Assembly: GCF_017876675.1 (NCBI RefSeq)
Contig: NZ_JAGIOI010000001.1
Coordinates: 1,054,001-1,118,000, forward strand
Direction: 5' to 3'
DNA length: 64,000 bases
From: Arthrobacter stackebrandtii
GTDB lineage: Bacteria > Actinomycetota > Actinomycetes > Actinomycetales > Micrococcaceae
Notes under the pieces: generated by a model
Told to the model about the DNA's origin: nothing
Databases searched by the model: none
Seen by the model: the letters and a program-made list of their open reading frames with translations, nothing else
Shown: piece after piece, positions 10,031 to 19,393 of the stretch
Numbering within the stretch: position 1 is the first letter of the stretch
Layout: each line of letters opens with the position of its first letter
Position numbers and translations under genes: made by a program

Positions 10031-12646
10031 ATGAAGGCAATCCGCAGATTTACCGTTCGCACCGTCGTTCCTGCGCAGATTTCCGCGCTGACCAAACTGG
10101 CCACCAACCTGCGCTGGTCGTGGCATGTGCCCACCCGCGCCCTGTTCGAATCGCTGAATCCGGAGCTGTGGGAGAAGTCCCGCCGCGACCCGCTGGCACT
10201 GCTGGCGGCGCTGTCCCGCGAGCAGTTCCAGGAGCTCGCCGCCGATCCCGGCGTGGTGGCCCGGGTGGACGCGGCGCAGGAGAGCCTGGAGACGTACCTG
10301 TCCGAGCCGCGCTGGTACCAGGGGCTGGGGGCCGGCGCGCCGGAATGCATTGCCTATTTCTCCCCGGAATTCGGCATCACCGAGGTGCTGCCGCAGTACT
10401 CGGGCGGGCTCGGCATCCTGGCAGGCGACCACCTCAAGTCCGCATCCGACCTCGGGGTGCCGCTCATCGGCGTCGGGCTCCTCTACCAGGCGGGCTACTT
10501 CAAGCAGTCGCTGTCCAAGGACGCGTGGCAGCAGGAGAGCTACCCGCTGCTGGACCCGGATGCCCTGCCGCTGACGCTGCTGCGCGAGGACGACGGCACG
10601 CCGGCGCAGGTGACGCTGCCGCTGCCCGGCGGGCGGGTGCTGCGCGCACACATTTGGCGGGCCGATGTGGGGCGGGTGCCGATGCTGCTGCTCGATTCGA
10701 ACGTGGCGGGGAACGATGACGCCGCGCGCGGGGTGACCGACAGGCTGTACGGCGGCGGCGGCGAGCACCGGCTGACGCAGGAACTGCTGCTGGGCATGGG
10801 CGGGGTCAAGGCGCTGCGCGTGCACGCCCGGCTCACCGGGACCGCGGCGCCGGAGGTGTTCCACACCAACGAGGGGCACGCCGGATTCCTCGGCATCGAG
10901 CGGATCCGTGAGCTCATGGACGCCTCGGTGACTCCGGAGCCGCTGTCGTGGGGCGAAGCGCTGGCGGCGGGCCGGGCGTCCACTGTTTTCACCACGCACA
11001 CCCCGGTGCCGGCAGGCATCGACCGCTTCCCGCGCGGCATGGTGGAGCACATTTTCGACGGCGGGCTGGCGCCGGGCGTGCCCGTGGGCCCCATCCTGGA
11101 GCTGGGCGCCGAGAATTACGACGGCGGCGACCCCGGCGTGTTCAACATGGCCGTCATGGGGCTGCGCCTGGCCCAGCGCGCCAACGGCGTGGCCAAGCTG
11201 CACGGCGTGGTCTCGCGCGGCATGTTCTCCGGGCTGTGGCCGGGCTTCGATGTGGCCGATGTGCCCATCACCTCCGTGACCAACGGCGTGCACGTGCCCA
11301 CCTGGGTCGACCCTGACCTGGCAGCCCTGGCCCGGGAGCGCTTTGGCGCCGAGGTGCTGGACGGGCCCGACTGGTCCAAGGTGTACGAGGTCAGCGACGC
11401 GGATGTGTGGGCGATGCGCCGGCGCCTGCGTTCCGCCCTGGTGGACGACGCCCGGCTGCGGCTGCGCGCCTCCTGGAAGAAGCGCGGCGCCGCGGACGCC
11501 CAGCTCGCCTGGACCGATTCCGTGCTGGATCCCGATGTGCTGACCATCGGCTTTGCCCGCCGCGTGCCCACGTACAAGCGCCTGACCCTGATGCTGCGCG
11601 ACCCCGCCCGGCTCAAGGCCCTGCTGCTGCACCCGGAGCACCCGATCCAGATCATCATCGCCGGCAAGTCCCACCCGGCCGACGACGCCGGCAAGAAAAT
11701 GATCCAGGACCTGGTCCAGTTCACCGACGACCCCGAGGTCCGCCACCGCATCATTTTCCTGCCCAACTACGACATCGCCATGGCCCGCACGCTGTTCCCC
11801 GGCTGCGACGTCTGGCTCAACAACCCGCTGCGGCCCCTCGAGGCGTGCGGCACCTCCGGCATGAAGGCCGCCATCAACGGCTCGCTGAACCTCTCCGTCA
11901 TGGACGGCTGGTGGGATGAGATGTACGACGGCGAAAACGGCTGGGCGATCCCGACGGCAAATACCGGGGCCGGGGACGATGAACGGGACGACATTGAGGC
12001 GGCAGCCCTGTATGAGCTGCTCGAAACGCAGGTTGCCCCGCGGTTTTACGGCGAAGTGGTGGCCGCGGCCGCCGGTGCTGCCGGGCCGTCGCAGCCCCAC
12101 TCCGGCGGGCTGCCGGCGCACTGGATCTCCATGATCAAGCACACCCTTGCCGACCTTGGGCCCAAGGTTTCTGCCAACCGGATGGTGGCCGAGTACGTGG
12201 AACGGCTGTACCGGCCCGCCGCCGAATCCGGCCGGGCCGCCCGGGCCGCCAACCATGCCTCGGTGCGCGAATTGGCGGCCTGGATCGACCGGGTCCGGCC
12301 GGCCTGGCCTGCGGTCCATGTGGAGCATGTGGAGTCCCACGGCCTCTCCGACGAACCCCAGATCGGCGAGTCCGTCCTGGTCCGCGCCCACGTCAACCTG
12401 GGCCCGCTGGCCCCGGAGGACGTGTCCGTCAGCGTGGTGTACGGGACAGCCGGCGACTCCGACGAGCTGCTGGACACGCGTGTCCTGGAACTCGGATCTG
12501 CAGAGGAGACCGGCCCCGGCCGCTACCAGTTCTCCGCGGATCTGCTGATCGACCGCTCGGGCAATTTTGGCTACGGCATCAAGGTGCTCCCGCGGCACGC
12601 AGCCCTGGCCAACCCCGCGGAGCTGGCGCTGATCACCACGGGGTAG
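10031..12646 (+). CDS. glgP: Alpha-glucan phosphorylase GlgP
   Basis: 871 residues. GlgP (GT35) releases glucose-1-phosphate from alpha-1,4-glucan ends using pyridoxal phosphate. An N-terminal DUF3417-type region (FTVRTVVPAQISALTKLATN) marks the actinobacterial 'alpha-glucan family phosphorylase' subgroup. VFHTNEGHAGFLGIERIREL and FTTHTPVPAG are family signatures. GTSGMKAAINGSLNLS holds the PLP lysine (about K612). The open frame extends upstream to 9908, but MKAIRRFTVRTVVP at 10031 is chosen from homology and the leaderless -10 box just before it. It is divergent from glgE, so synthesis and breakdown share a 153-bp control region. Confidence 0.94.
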   Translation: MKAIRRFTVRTVVPAQISALTKLATNLRWSWHVPTRALFESLNPELWEKSRRDPLALLAALSREQFQELAADPGVVARVDAAQESLETYLSEPRWYQGLGAGAPECIAYFSPEFGITEVLPQYSGGLGILAGDHLKSASDLGVPLIGVGLLYQAGYFKQSLSKDAWQQESYPLLDPDALPLTLLREDDGTPAQVTLPLPGGRVLRAHIWRADVGRVPMLLLDSNVAGNDDAARGVTDRLYGGGGEHRLTQELLLGMGGVKALRVHARLTGTAAPEVFHTNEGHAGFLGIERIRELMDASVTPEPLSWGEALAAGRASTVFTTHTPVPAGIDRFPRGMVEHIFDGGLAPGVPVGPILELGAENYDGGDPGVFNMAVMGLRLAQRANGVAKLHGVVSRGMFSGLWPGFDVADVPITSVTNGVHVPTWVDPDLAALARERFGAEVLDGPDWSKVYEVSDADVWAMRRRLRSALVDDARLRLRASWKKRGAADAQLAWTDSVLDPDVLTIGFARRVPTYKRLTLMLRDPARLKALLLHPEHPIQIIIAGKSHPADDAGKKMIQDLVQFTDDPEVRHRIIFLPNYDIAMARTLFPGCDVWLNNPLRPLEACGTSGMKAAINGSLNLSVMDGWWDEMYDGENGWAIPTANTGAGDDERDDIEAAALYELLETQVAPRFYGEVVAAAAGAAGPSQPHSGGLPAHWISMIKHTLADLGPKVSANRMVAEYVERLYRPAAESGRAARAANHASVRELAAWIDRVRPAWPAVHVEHVESHGLSDEPQIGESVLVRAHVNLGPLAPEDVSVSVVYGTAGDSDELLDTRVLELGSAEETGPGRYQFSADLLIDRSGNFGYGIKVLPRHAALANPAELALITTG

Positions 12647-12678
12647 CTGGCGGCTGCATCAATCGGAGGTCCGCGCTG

Positions 12679-12742
12679 ACGACGTGGCAAGCTGGCGAGT
12701 GTCCATGAAATTTCATGGACGCTCGCCAGCTTGCCACGTCGT
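12679..12742. repeat. 64-bp palindrome, copy A, between convergent glgP and glgX
   Basis: Two 32-nt arms centred at 12710/12711 (outer sequence ACGACGTGGCAAGCTGGCGA) pair with a single mismatch. It sits 32 nt after glgP and 33 nt before the glgX end, so it can act as a bidirectional terminator. A second copy of the same length is at 43725-43788 and shares the right arm CGCTCGCCAGCTTGCCACGT. Confidence 0.85.
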
Positions 12743-12775
12743 GGGTCCCGACAGCCTCGGCCAGTGGCGTGGCAG

Positions 12776-14983
12776 TTACCGCGGGGTGAGGTCGTTGCGG
12801 TAGATCTGGACGGTGTTGGCGTCCACCCGCACGGCGTCTGCCGGTTCCACCAGCGGAACCGAACGGGGCAGGCGGAAGGTTGGTTCGCCGTCGTCCATGA
12901 AGGAAGGTGCCTCCGTGGACATCCGCAGCATGTAGGGGCGGGGTGTGCCGGCGCGGGAGCCGTCGGGGCCGGTGAAGCGCGGGTTTGCGGGGAGCACCAC
13001 CTGCTCGTCGGTGACGCCGGTGTTGAAGACGATGAGGCCGTCGACCGTGCCGTCCGGGGAGCCGATCAGCATGGTCAGGACGCGTTCGTGCGGGTTGGTC
13101 CAGCGTTCCGGGGTCATGGGTGTGCCGTCGGCGGCGAACCAGTGGATGAATGCCTGGCCGCCACGGGTGGGGTAGGTGCTGGGCTGGGCGGCGAGGAAGT
13201 CCTTGCGGATCTGCAGGAGGCGGCGGGTGGCGGCGAGCATGGTCAGTGCCTCGCTGTCCATGGTCCAGTCGATCCAGGCGATTTCATTGTCCTGGCAATA
13301 GACGTTGTTGTTGCCGCCCTGGCTGCGGGCGAGCTCGTCGCCGGCGGTGATCATGGGCACGCCCTGGGCCAGCAGCATGGTGGCCATGAGGTTGCGGGCG
13401 GTGCGGGCGCGCTGGGCCAGGGTGTGGGGGTTGTTGGTGATGCCCTCGATGCCGTGGTTCCAGGAACGGTTGTTGTCGGTGCCGTCCCGGTTGTCTTCCT
13501 GGTTGTCCTCGTTGTGCTTGTGGTTGTAGGCCGTCAGGTCCGCCAGGGTGAAGCCGTCATGGGCCGTGATGAAGTTGATGGAGGCGAGCTGGCTGCGGCC
13601 CGAGGCGGCAAACATCGCGGCCGAGCCGCCCAGGGCGTCCCCAAACGTGGCCAGCCCCTTGCGGTGGTGGCCGGCGAGCATGGCCGCGCGGTCCGTCAGC
13701 CACACCTCACGGACGGTGTCGCGGAAAGTGTCGTTCCAATCGGCCCAGCCGGTGGGGAAATGCCCCGTCTGCCAGCCGCCGTAGCCCACGTCCCACGGTT
13801 CTGAAATGAGCTTGGTGGAGGCGAGCACGCCGTCGGTGGCCGCCGCGAGCAGGAACGGGTGTTGGTTGGTGAATTCGTGGACGCCGTTGCGGGCGAGCGA
13901 GACGGCCAGGTCAAAGCGGAAGCCGTCGATGTGGAACTCCTCCACCCAGTAGCGCAGCGAATCCATGGCCATCTTGATGACGTGAGGGTTGCCGAAGTTC
14001 AGCGTGTTCCCGCAGCCGGTGGTGTCGTAGTAGTGGCCGTCGCGCATCCGGTAGTAGTGTTCCTCGGCCAGGCCCCGCCAGCTCAGGGTCCGGCCGCCGC
14101 GGCCGCCCTCGGCGGTGTGGTTGTAGACCACGTCCAGGATGACCTCGATGCCGGCCTCATGCAGCAGCTTGACCATGCCCTTGAGCTCGGCCTGCACCGC
14201 CTGCGGGCCGGCCTTGCGCGCGGCCTCGCTGGCGTACCCCACGTGCGGGGCAAAGAAGCCCAGCGTGTTGTAGCCCCAGTAATTGGTTTTTCCGGTGCCG
14301 TGCAGGTGCGGCTCGTCGATGTGGAAATGAATCGGCAGAAGCTCGACGGCGGTCACGCCCAGTTCCAGGAGGTGCTTGATCATGGCCGGGTGGGCCATGC
14401 CGGCATAGGTCCCGCGGATGTCTTCCGGGATGTCCGGGTGCAACATGGTCTGGCCCTTGACGTGGGCCTCGTAGAACACAGTCTCGCGCCAGGGCGTGTT
14501 GGGGCGCCGGGCCGCTCCCCAGTCGAACCCCCGGTCCATCCGCACCGAAAGGTAGCGGCTTTCGCTGTGGACGGCGCCGGCACCGTCCGCACCGTCCACG
14601 CCGTCGGGCTGGTCTGTTTGGTCCGTCTGCTCGATGTAGTGGCCGTAGGGATCCAGCAACAGCTGCACCGCTTCCGGATCGATCAGCAGCATTTCCTCCC
14701 GGGAGGCGCCGGGCTGGGTGTAGAAACCGTACCGGCTGCCCACGGGCAGGTTTTCCACCAACCCGTGGTGGACGCCGTCGGTCTTGTCAGGCAGCAGGAC
14801 GGCCTTCCAGTGGCCGCCGGGAGGCTGGAAGCAGAGCACCACGTGGCTGAACGACGGCGAATACACCGCCACGTTGACAGCATCCGGGCCTTGTTCCGCC
14901 GGCAGCCCGGTGACGCCGAGCGGAAAATGGCGCGACAGTGCCGCGCCCAAGGTGCTGATGGCCTGGATGACTGTCACTGCCAT
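12776..14983 (-). CDS. glgX: Glycogen debranching enzyme GlgX
   Basis: 735 residues. GlgX (GH13_11) hydrolyses the alpha-1,6 branches left after phosphorylase action. An N-terminal CBM48 module (FPLGVTGLPAEQGPDAVNVAVYSPSFSHV) precedes the barrel with VFYEAHVKGQTM, EVILDVVYNHTAEGG, GFRFDLAVSLARNG (nucleophile Asp) and FITAHDGFTLADLTAYN. An Asp/Gly-rich insertion near residues 115-140 is unusual. The start ATG 14983 lies 3 nt after the rlmB stop, so it can be read from the rlmB transcript. It is convergent with glgP across the 64-bp palindrome. Confidence 0.93.
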   Translation of the reverse strand: MAVTVIQAISTLGAALSRHFPLGVTGLPAEQGPDAVNVAVYSPSFSHVVLCFQPPGGHWKAVLLPDKTDGVHHGLVENLPVGSRYGFYTQPGASREEMLLIDPEAVQLLLDPYGHYIEQTDQTDQPDGVDGADGAGAVHSESRYLSVRMDRGFDWGAARRPNTPWRETVFYEAHVKGQTMLHPDIPEDIRGTYAGMAHPAMIKHLLELGVTAVELLPIHFHIDEPHLHGTGKTNYWGYNTLGFFAPHVGYASEAARKAGPQAVQAELKGMVKLLHEAGIEVILDVVYNHTAEGGRGGRTLSWRGLAEEHYYRMRDGHYYDTTGCGNTLNFGNPHVIKMAMDSLRYWVEEFHIDGFRFDLAVSLARNGVHEFTNQHPFLLAAATDGVLASTKLISEPWDVGYGGWQTGHFPTGWADWNDTFRDTVREVWLTDRAAMLAGHHRKGLATFGDALGGSAAMFAASGRSQLASINFITAHDGFTLADLTAYNHKHNEDNQEDNRDGTDNNRSWNHGIEGITNNPHTLAQRARTARNLMATMLLAQGVPMITAGDELARSQGGNNNVYCQDNEIAWIDWTMDSEALTMLAATRRLLQIRKDFLAAQPSTYPTRGGQAFIHWFAADGTPMTPERWTNPHERVLTMLIGSPDGTVDGLIVFNTGVTDEQVVLPANPRFTGPDGSRAGTPRPYMLRMSTEAPSFMDDGEPTFRLPRSVPLVEPADAVRVDANTVQIYRNDLTPR

Positions 14984-14986
14984 GGG

Positions 14987-15982
14987 CTACGCCTGGACCG
15001 CGCGCTGCCTCGAGATCTCGTACAGGCTGATGCCCACCGCCATCGAGGCGTTCAGGGACTCCATGGCGGAATCGATCGGGATCGAGACAATCTGGTCGCA
15101 GTTTTCGCGGACCAGGCGGGACAGGCCCTTGCCCTCGGAGCCAACCACAATGCACACGGGCTCCTGCGCCAGGGTGAGGGCCGGCAGCGAAACGTCGCCG
15201 TCGCCGTCGAGCCCCAGGACAAAGAAGCCCATCTTCTGGAAGGCGCCGATGGCACGGTTCAGGTTGGGGGCCTTGGCCACGGGGACGCGGACGGCTGCGC
15301 CGGCGCTGGTCTTCCATGCGGCTGCCGTGACTCCGGCGCTGCGGCGCTCCGGGATGATGACGGCGTGGCCTGAGAAGGCCGAGACGCTGCGGATGATCGC
15401 GCCGAGGTTGCGGGTGTCGGTGATGCCGTCGAGGGCGACGATCAGCGGGGCATTGGAGATGTGGCCCTTTTTCCACTTGGCGATGATCTCGCTGGCGGTG
15501 TCCACGGCGTCTTCGTACTCGTACGGCGGTATCTGCAGGACCAGGCCCTGGTGGACTGCGTCTTCGGTGAGGCGGTCAAGCTCCGGCTTGTGGGCCTCCA
15601 ACAGCGGGATGCCGCGCTCGGTGGCGAGCTTGATGGATTCGCGCACGCGCTCGTCCATCTCGATGCGGACGGCAACGTAGAGTGCCTTGGCGGGAATTGC
15701 CGCACGCAGCGCCTCAAGCACGGAGTTGCGGCCGGTGACGAGCTCTTCCATGGCCTTGCCCTTGGGGCCGGAGTTGCGGCGCGGGGAGGCGCTGGTGCCG
15801 GCACGCTTGGCGGCGGAGCGCTCGGCGAGCGCCTTGTTCTTGTAGGCCTTGTGGTACGTGCGTTCCTCAGCCTTGGGGGTGGGCCCCTTGCCTTCAAGCG
15901 CCTTGCGGCCCAGTCCGCCTGTGCCCTTGGAGGGGCCCTTCTTAAGCTTGCGGACGGCGCCGGAACGGGGATTGTTGGCCAT
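14987..15982 (-). CDS. rlmB: 23S rRNA (guanosine-2'-O)-methyltransferase RlmB
   Basis: 331 residues. A SPOUT (TrmH-family) enzyme that methylates the ribose of a 23S peptidyl-transferase-loop guanosine (G2251 in E. coli). A basic N-terminal tail (1-78, Lys/Arg/Gly-rich) leads into an L30e-like substrate domain (ELVTGRNSVLEAL) and the SPOUT knot with DGITDTRNLGAIIRS, VVGSEGKGLSRLV and SLNASMAVGISLYE. The start MANNPRSG is supported by TAAGGG seven bases upstream. It is downstream of cysS in the same direction, but 440 bp of repeat DNA separates them. The arrangement matches M. tuberculosis Rv3579c. Confidence 0.92.
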   Translation of the reverse strand: MANNPRSGAVRKLKKGPSKGTGGLGRKALEGKGPTPKAEERTYHKAYKNKALAERSAAKRAGTSASPRRNSGPKGKAMEELVTGRNSVLEALRAAIPAKALYVAVRIEMDERVRESIKLATERGIPLLEAHKPELDRLTEDAVHQGLVLQIPPYEYEDAVDTASEIIAKWKKGHISNAPLIVALDGITDTRNLGAIIRSVSAFSGHAVIIPERRSAGVTAAAWKTSAGAAVRVPVAKAPNLNRAIGAFQKMGFFVLGLDGDGDVSLPALTLAQEPVCIVVGSEGKGLSRLVRENCDQIVSIPIDSAMESLNASMAVGISLYEISRQRAVQA

Positions 15983-16234
15983 GGTGAAACCCTTACGATT
16001 GGTGCGGTGCCTAAGTGTTGGCCCCGAAGTTCGTCAAACAAATCTTCTCAGCGGGCACATTTTTGGCACGCTTGATAACGGGAAACAACAAACCCGTAGC
16101 TATTAGCTTACGGCCTCAAGGCAAATCGGCCATGTATGCGACGTGAAAAGTGCGCCTTCTCACCATGCTTGGCATCCAAGGCCCCACCGCCGGCTCGTGT
16201 TTCGCGGCTCCCCACCCGCCTCTTCCGCACACGA

Positions 16235-16400
16235 CGCTGTCGCAGCAATGGCTGGTTTTTCGGGATCGCTGTCGCAGCAATGGCTGGATTCCATTCAGCG
16301 CCGTCGCACTGCCCGAGACGGAGTGCGACGGCGTTGGTGAAAAAGTGGTCATTGCTGCGAGGGCGTCGAGGAAAAGGCGACCAATGGTGCGACAGCGTCG
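16235..16400. repeat. 32-bp-period repeat array, locus 1 (inverted pairs)
   Basis: This is the 15983-16424 gap between rlmB and cysS. CGCTGTCGCAGCAATGG occurs at 16235 and 16267 (32 nt apart). The inverted form CATTGCTGCGA/CAATGGTGCGA occurs at 16350 and 16382 (again 32 nt apart), each followed by GCGTCG and an A-rich stretch. A 12-bp hairpin (16299-16310 with 16322-16333, CGCCGTCGCACT arms) separates the two orientations. No gene is supported in this gap. Confidence 0.8.
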
Positions 16401-16424
16401 GGTGCGGGGTGAGGGCGGGTGGGG

Positions 16425-17870
16425 CTATTTCTTCAGGGACCAGGTGGCGCCGTTGGCTGTGTCGGCCACCTCGACGCCGGCAGCGCCCAGCAGGTCACGG
16501 ATCCTGTCCGACTCCGCCCAGTTCTTTTCCGTCCTTGCCTGCGCGCGGGCTTCCAACTGGGCCCTGACGAGCACGTCCAGGGCGCCCAGCTCGGCTTCGG
16601 AACCGCTCCCCTGCTGCCACTGCGGATCGAGCGGGTTGATGCCCAGCGCATCCGTCATGCCCATGACGGCCGCCACAGCCTTCGCCACAGCCTTGCCGTC
16701 TCCGGCGGCGATCGCGGAGTTGCCGGCACGGACCGTTTCGTGGAGCACTGCCAGGGCGGCGGGGATGTTCAGATCCTCATCCATCGCCTCCCGGAACTTG
16801 GCCGGAATCGCGGAGCGAGACGAGAGCGCCCCCAGGTCCCGCAGCCTTCCGTGCTGTTCCTGCGGCGCCAGGAACGGCGTCGCCGCATCAAGGAAGGTTT
16901 CAATGCGTTCGACGGCGGCCGCGGCCTCCGTGAGCGAGCCCGGCCGGTAGTCCAGGACGGAGCGGTAGTGTGCCTGGCCCAGGTAGTAGCGGACCACGAG
17001 CGGCCGGGCGAGTTCGAGCATTTCGCGCGGGTTGATGGTGTTGCCGATGGACTTGGACATTTTTTCACCTTCATAGGTGACCATGCCGTTGTGCATCCAG
17101 AAGTTGGCGAAGCCGTGCCCGGCGGCCTGCGACTGGGCCATCTCGTTTTCGTGGTGCGGGAAGCGCAGGTCCAGCCCGCCGCCGTGGATGTCGAACTCGG
17201 TGCCGAGGTATTTGGTGACCATGGCGGAGCACTCAAGGTGCCAGCCGGGGCGGCCGGCGCCCCACGGGGAAGCCCACTTGGCGGTCTCAGGCTCGCCCTC
17301 CTTGTGGCCCTTCCACAGCGCGAAGTCGCGGGGATCGCGCTTGCCCCGGGGGTCGGCGTCGGGCGCGGCCTGCATGTCATCAATGTTCTGGTGCGTCAGC
17401 GAGCCATACTGCGGCCAGGAGCGGACGTCGAAGTAGACGTCGCCGGAGTCATCCAGCGCGGGGTAGGCGTGGCCGCGCTCGATCAAGGTGGCGATGAGCT
17501 CGTGCATCTCCGGGATGTGGCCGGTGGCGCGGGGCTCGTAGGTGGGCTTGAGGATGCCGAGCGAATCGTAGGCGTCCTCGAAAGCCTGCTCGAAACGGTA
17601 GGCCAGGGCCCACCAGGGCTCGGTGTTTTCCTCGGCCTTGACCAGGATTTTGTCGTCGATGTCGGTCACATTGCGGACCACCGTGACGTCGTAGCCGCTT
17701 ACCTGTAGCCAGCGGGTCAGCTGGTCGAAGGCGAGGGCGGAGCGGACGTGGCCGATGTGCGGCTCGCCCTGGACGGTGGCGCCGCAGTAATACAGCGAAA
17801 CCTGCCCGTCTTTGAGGGGGGTGAAGTCGCGGGTGGCGGCGGTGGCGGAGTCATGGAAGCGCAGGGTCAC
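16425..17870 (-). CDS. cysS: Cysteinyl-tRNA synthetase
   Basis: 481 residues. It charges tRNA-Cys in the cytoplasm. HIGH-type motif [12 protein letters not shown] near residue 36, zinc ligands C29 and the later C/H/E set ([20 protein letters not shown]), and [10 protein letters not shown]. The length and the C-terminal anticodon-binding region separate it from MshC, the mycothiol ligase paralogue of about 410 residues. The start GTG 17870 overlaps the ispF stop by four bases (GTGA), so the genes are coupled. The ispD-ispF-cysS order is common in Actinobacteria. Confidence 0.95.
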   Translation of the reverse strand: MTLRFHDSATAATRDFTPLKDGQVSLYYCGATVQGEPHIGHVRSALAFDQLTRWLQVSGYDVTVVRNVTDIDDKILVKAEENTEPWWALAYRFEQAFEDAYDSLGILKPTYEPRATGHIPEMHELIATLIERGHAYPALDDSGDVYFDVRSWPQYGSLTHQNIDDMQAAPDADPRGKRDPRDFALWKGHKEGEPETAKWASPWGAGRPGWHLECSAMVTKYLGTEFDIHGGGLDLRFPHHENEMAQSQAAGHGFANFWMHNGMVTYEGEKMSKSIGNTINPREMLELARPLVVRYYLGQAHYRSVLDYRPGSLTEAAAAVERIETFLDAATPFLAPQEQHGRLRDLGALSSRSAIPAKFREAMDEDLNIPAALAVLHETVRAGNSAIAAGDGKAVAKAVAAVMGMTDALGINPLDPQWQQGSGSEAELGALDVLVRAQLEARAQARTEKNWAESDRIRDLLGAAGVEVADTANGATWSLKK

Positions 17871-18409
17871 GGCTCTAGGGTATCCCGTCGGGTCGATTCG
17901 GGGTGTGTGGATTCAGGTTGGGTGCGTTGGACCACCAATGCGGTGGCCATGGCGGTGATGCCTTCGTTGCGGCCGGGGAATCCCAGGCCGTCCGACGTCG
18001 TGGCGCTCACCGACACGGGGGCCCCTGCGGCCTCTGTCAGGACGGCTTCGGCTTCCGCGCGGCGCGGGCTGAACTTGGGCCGGTTGCCGATGAACTGTAC
18101 GGCAATGTTGCCAATCTCAAAGCCGGCATCACGCACGATGCGTGCGGCCTCGGTGAGAAGGCGGACGCCGGAGGCGCCGGCATATTCGGGCCGGTCGGTG
18201 CCGAAATGCGTGCCGAGGTCGCCCACCCCGGCCGCGGAAAACAGGGCGTCGGCAGCCGCGTGGGCCACGGCGTCGCCGTCGGAGTGGCCGCTGAGGCCGC
18301 GCTCGCCCTCCCACAAGAGGCCGGCAAGCCACAGCGGGGCCGGGGCATCGTCGGGCGCGAAGGCATGGATGTCGATGCCGATGCCGGTGCGGGGCAGGAA
18401 CATGCTCAC
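17867..18409 (-). CDS. ispF: 2-C-methyl-D-erythritol 2,4-cyclodiphosphate synthase IspF
   Basis: 180 residues. It cyclises CDP-ME-2-phosphate in the MEP isoprenoid pathway. [11 protein letters not shown] gives the DxH metal ligands, [13 protein letters not shown] the conserved HSDGD, and GNRPKF and TTSDGLGF complete the active site. The last ~20 residues are a non-conserved Thr/Glu/Arg tail. The GTG start overlaps the ispD stop by four bases; ATG 18403 is a plausible alternative two codons later. Confidence 0.94.
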   Translation of the reverse strand: MSMFLPRTGIGIDIHAFAPDDAPAPLWLAGLLWEGERGLSGHSDGDAVAHAAADALFSAAGVGDLGTHFGTDRPEYAGASGVRLLTEAARIVRDAGFEIGNIAVQFIGNRPKFSPRRAEAEAVLTEAAGAPVSVSATTSDGLGFPGRNEGITAMATALVVQRTQPESTHPESTRRDTLEP

Positions 18410-19185
18410 CCCTCCACCCAGCGCGGGCGCAGCGGGCCCTCCAGCATGGCCTCGGCCAGCAGCAGGTCCATGGGCGTGGTGACCTTGAAGCTGTGGGTGG
18501 ATCCCTGCACCACGTAAACCTCGTCTCCCAACGCTTCCACCAGCATGGCGTCGTCGGTGATGCGCGAGGCGGTCTCGGCGTCGAACGTCAGGGCATTCTC
18601 ATGGGCGCGGCGCAGGGTGGCCAGGTCAAAGCCCTGGGGAGTCTGCACCGCGCGCAGTTGGTCGCGGGACGGGGTGCCGACAACTTTTTCCAGCCCGGCG
18701 CCGGTGCGGGGCAGGTTGGCGGGCTGGACGGTCTTGATGGTGTCGGTGACGGCGAGGGCCGGGATGACGGCGGTGGCACCGTCGCGCAGGGCTGCGGCCA
18801 CGCGGTTGAAGACGCCCGACGGCGTAAGGGGCCGGGCAGCGTCGTGGACCATGACGGTGGTGGTGCCGTCCGCGACCTCGGCCAGCGCTGCGGCAACGGA
18901 GGCGGACCGGTCCGCACCGCCGTCGACCACGGTGAACTTCACGCCGGCAGTGGCGGCCTCGGCGCCCAGGCCGCGGCAGATCTCGGCCAGCTCGGCGTCG
19001 TCGGCGGGGATGGCAACGCAAATCTGCGCGGCGATGCCTGCCTTGAGGACGCCCTTGACGGCATGCGCCAGCAGGGGTTCCCGGCCCAGTGGAACGCGAG
19101 CCTTGGGGACCCCGTGGCCCAGGCGCTGGCCGGACCCTGCTGCAACAATCACCACGGCGCAGCTGCCGTTGTCTACCTCACTCAT
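18406..19185 (-). CDS. ispD: 2-C-methyl-D-erythritol 4-phosphate cytidylyltransferase IspD
   Basis: 259 residues. It makes CDP-methylerythritol from CTP and [27 protein letters not shown] is the CTP-binding loop, [10 protein letters not shown] the central motif, and [14 protein letters not shown] and [10 protein letters not shown] the C-terminal part. MSEVDNGS (ATG 19185) is chosen. It has AGGA five bases upstream and also TAATGT 7 nt upstream, so either leadered or leaderless initiation is possible. The frame continues upstream through the repeat region, but that part lacks conservation. Confidence 0.92.
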   Translation of the reverse strand: MSEVDNGSCAVVIVAAGSGQRLGHGVPKARVPLGREPLLAHAVKGVLKAGIAAQICVAIPADDAELAEICRGLGAEAATAGVKFTVVDGGADRSASVAAALAEVADGTTTVMVHDAARPLTPSGVFNRVAAALRDGATAVIPALAVTDTIKTVQPANLPRTGAGLEKVVGTPSRDQLRAVQTPQGFDLATLRRAHENALTFDAETASRITDDAMLVEALGDEVYVVQGSTHSFKVTTPMDLLLAEAMLEGPLRPRWVEG

Positions 19186-19192
19186 GGTTCCT

Positions 19193-19198
19193 ACATTA
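19193..19198 (-). promoter_or_regulatory. ispD -10 box, possible leaderless promoter
   Basis: TAATGT, then 7 nt (AGGAACC), then ATG. A promoter here would let ispD-ispF-cysS be expressed independently of carD, which ends in a strong terminator. Confidence 0.45.
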
Positions 19199-19270
19199 GT
19201 CCGCCCGCGCAGAATTGGCCGTGGAGGAAGCCGGGCGCTGCGATGAGGTCCAATAGAAATCAGCCATTGC

Positions 19271-19320
19271 CGTTGCTGCGATGGCGATGAGGCAAAACCA
19301 GCCAATGCTGCGAGAGGGTT
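19271..19320 (+). repeat. 32-bp-period repeat array, locus 2
   Basis: CGTTGCTGCGA at 19271 and CAATGCTGCGA at 19303 are exactly 32 nt apart with an A-rich linker (GCAAAACC). It lies between ispD and the carD terminator. Confidence 0.7.
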
Positions 19321-19335
19321 GGTGGGCGCGGGCAT

Positions 19336-19367
19336 GAAAAAGCCCCCGCACCGTGGGTGCAGGGGCC
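19336..19367 (-). terminator. Intrinsic terminator of carD
   Basis: On the minus strand CCCCTGCACC pairs with GGTGCGGGGG and is followed by TTTTT, 27 nt after the carD stop. Confidence 0.9.
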
Positions 19368-19393
19368 AGTTCGTACGGCAAATGCCGGTCAGG

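Noticed and set aside
9911-12598. 895-residue minus-strand open frame
   Set aside because: Antisense shadow of glgP, with low-complexity His/Gln/Arg composition.
16150-16950. 266-residue plus-strand open frame between rlmB and cysS
   Set aside because: It runs through the 32-bp repeats and then antisense to cysS, with no ribosome site.
16425-17870. MshC (mycothiol ligase) instead of CysS
   Set aside because: The length, the C-terminal anticodon-binding region and the neighbourhood of ispD-ispF-rlmB fit CysS.
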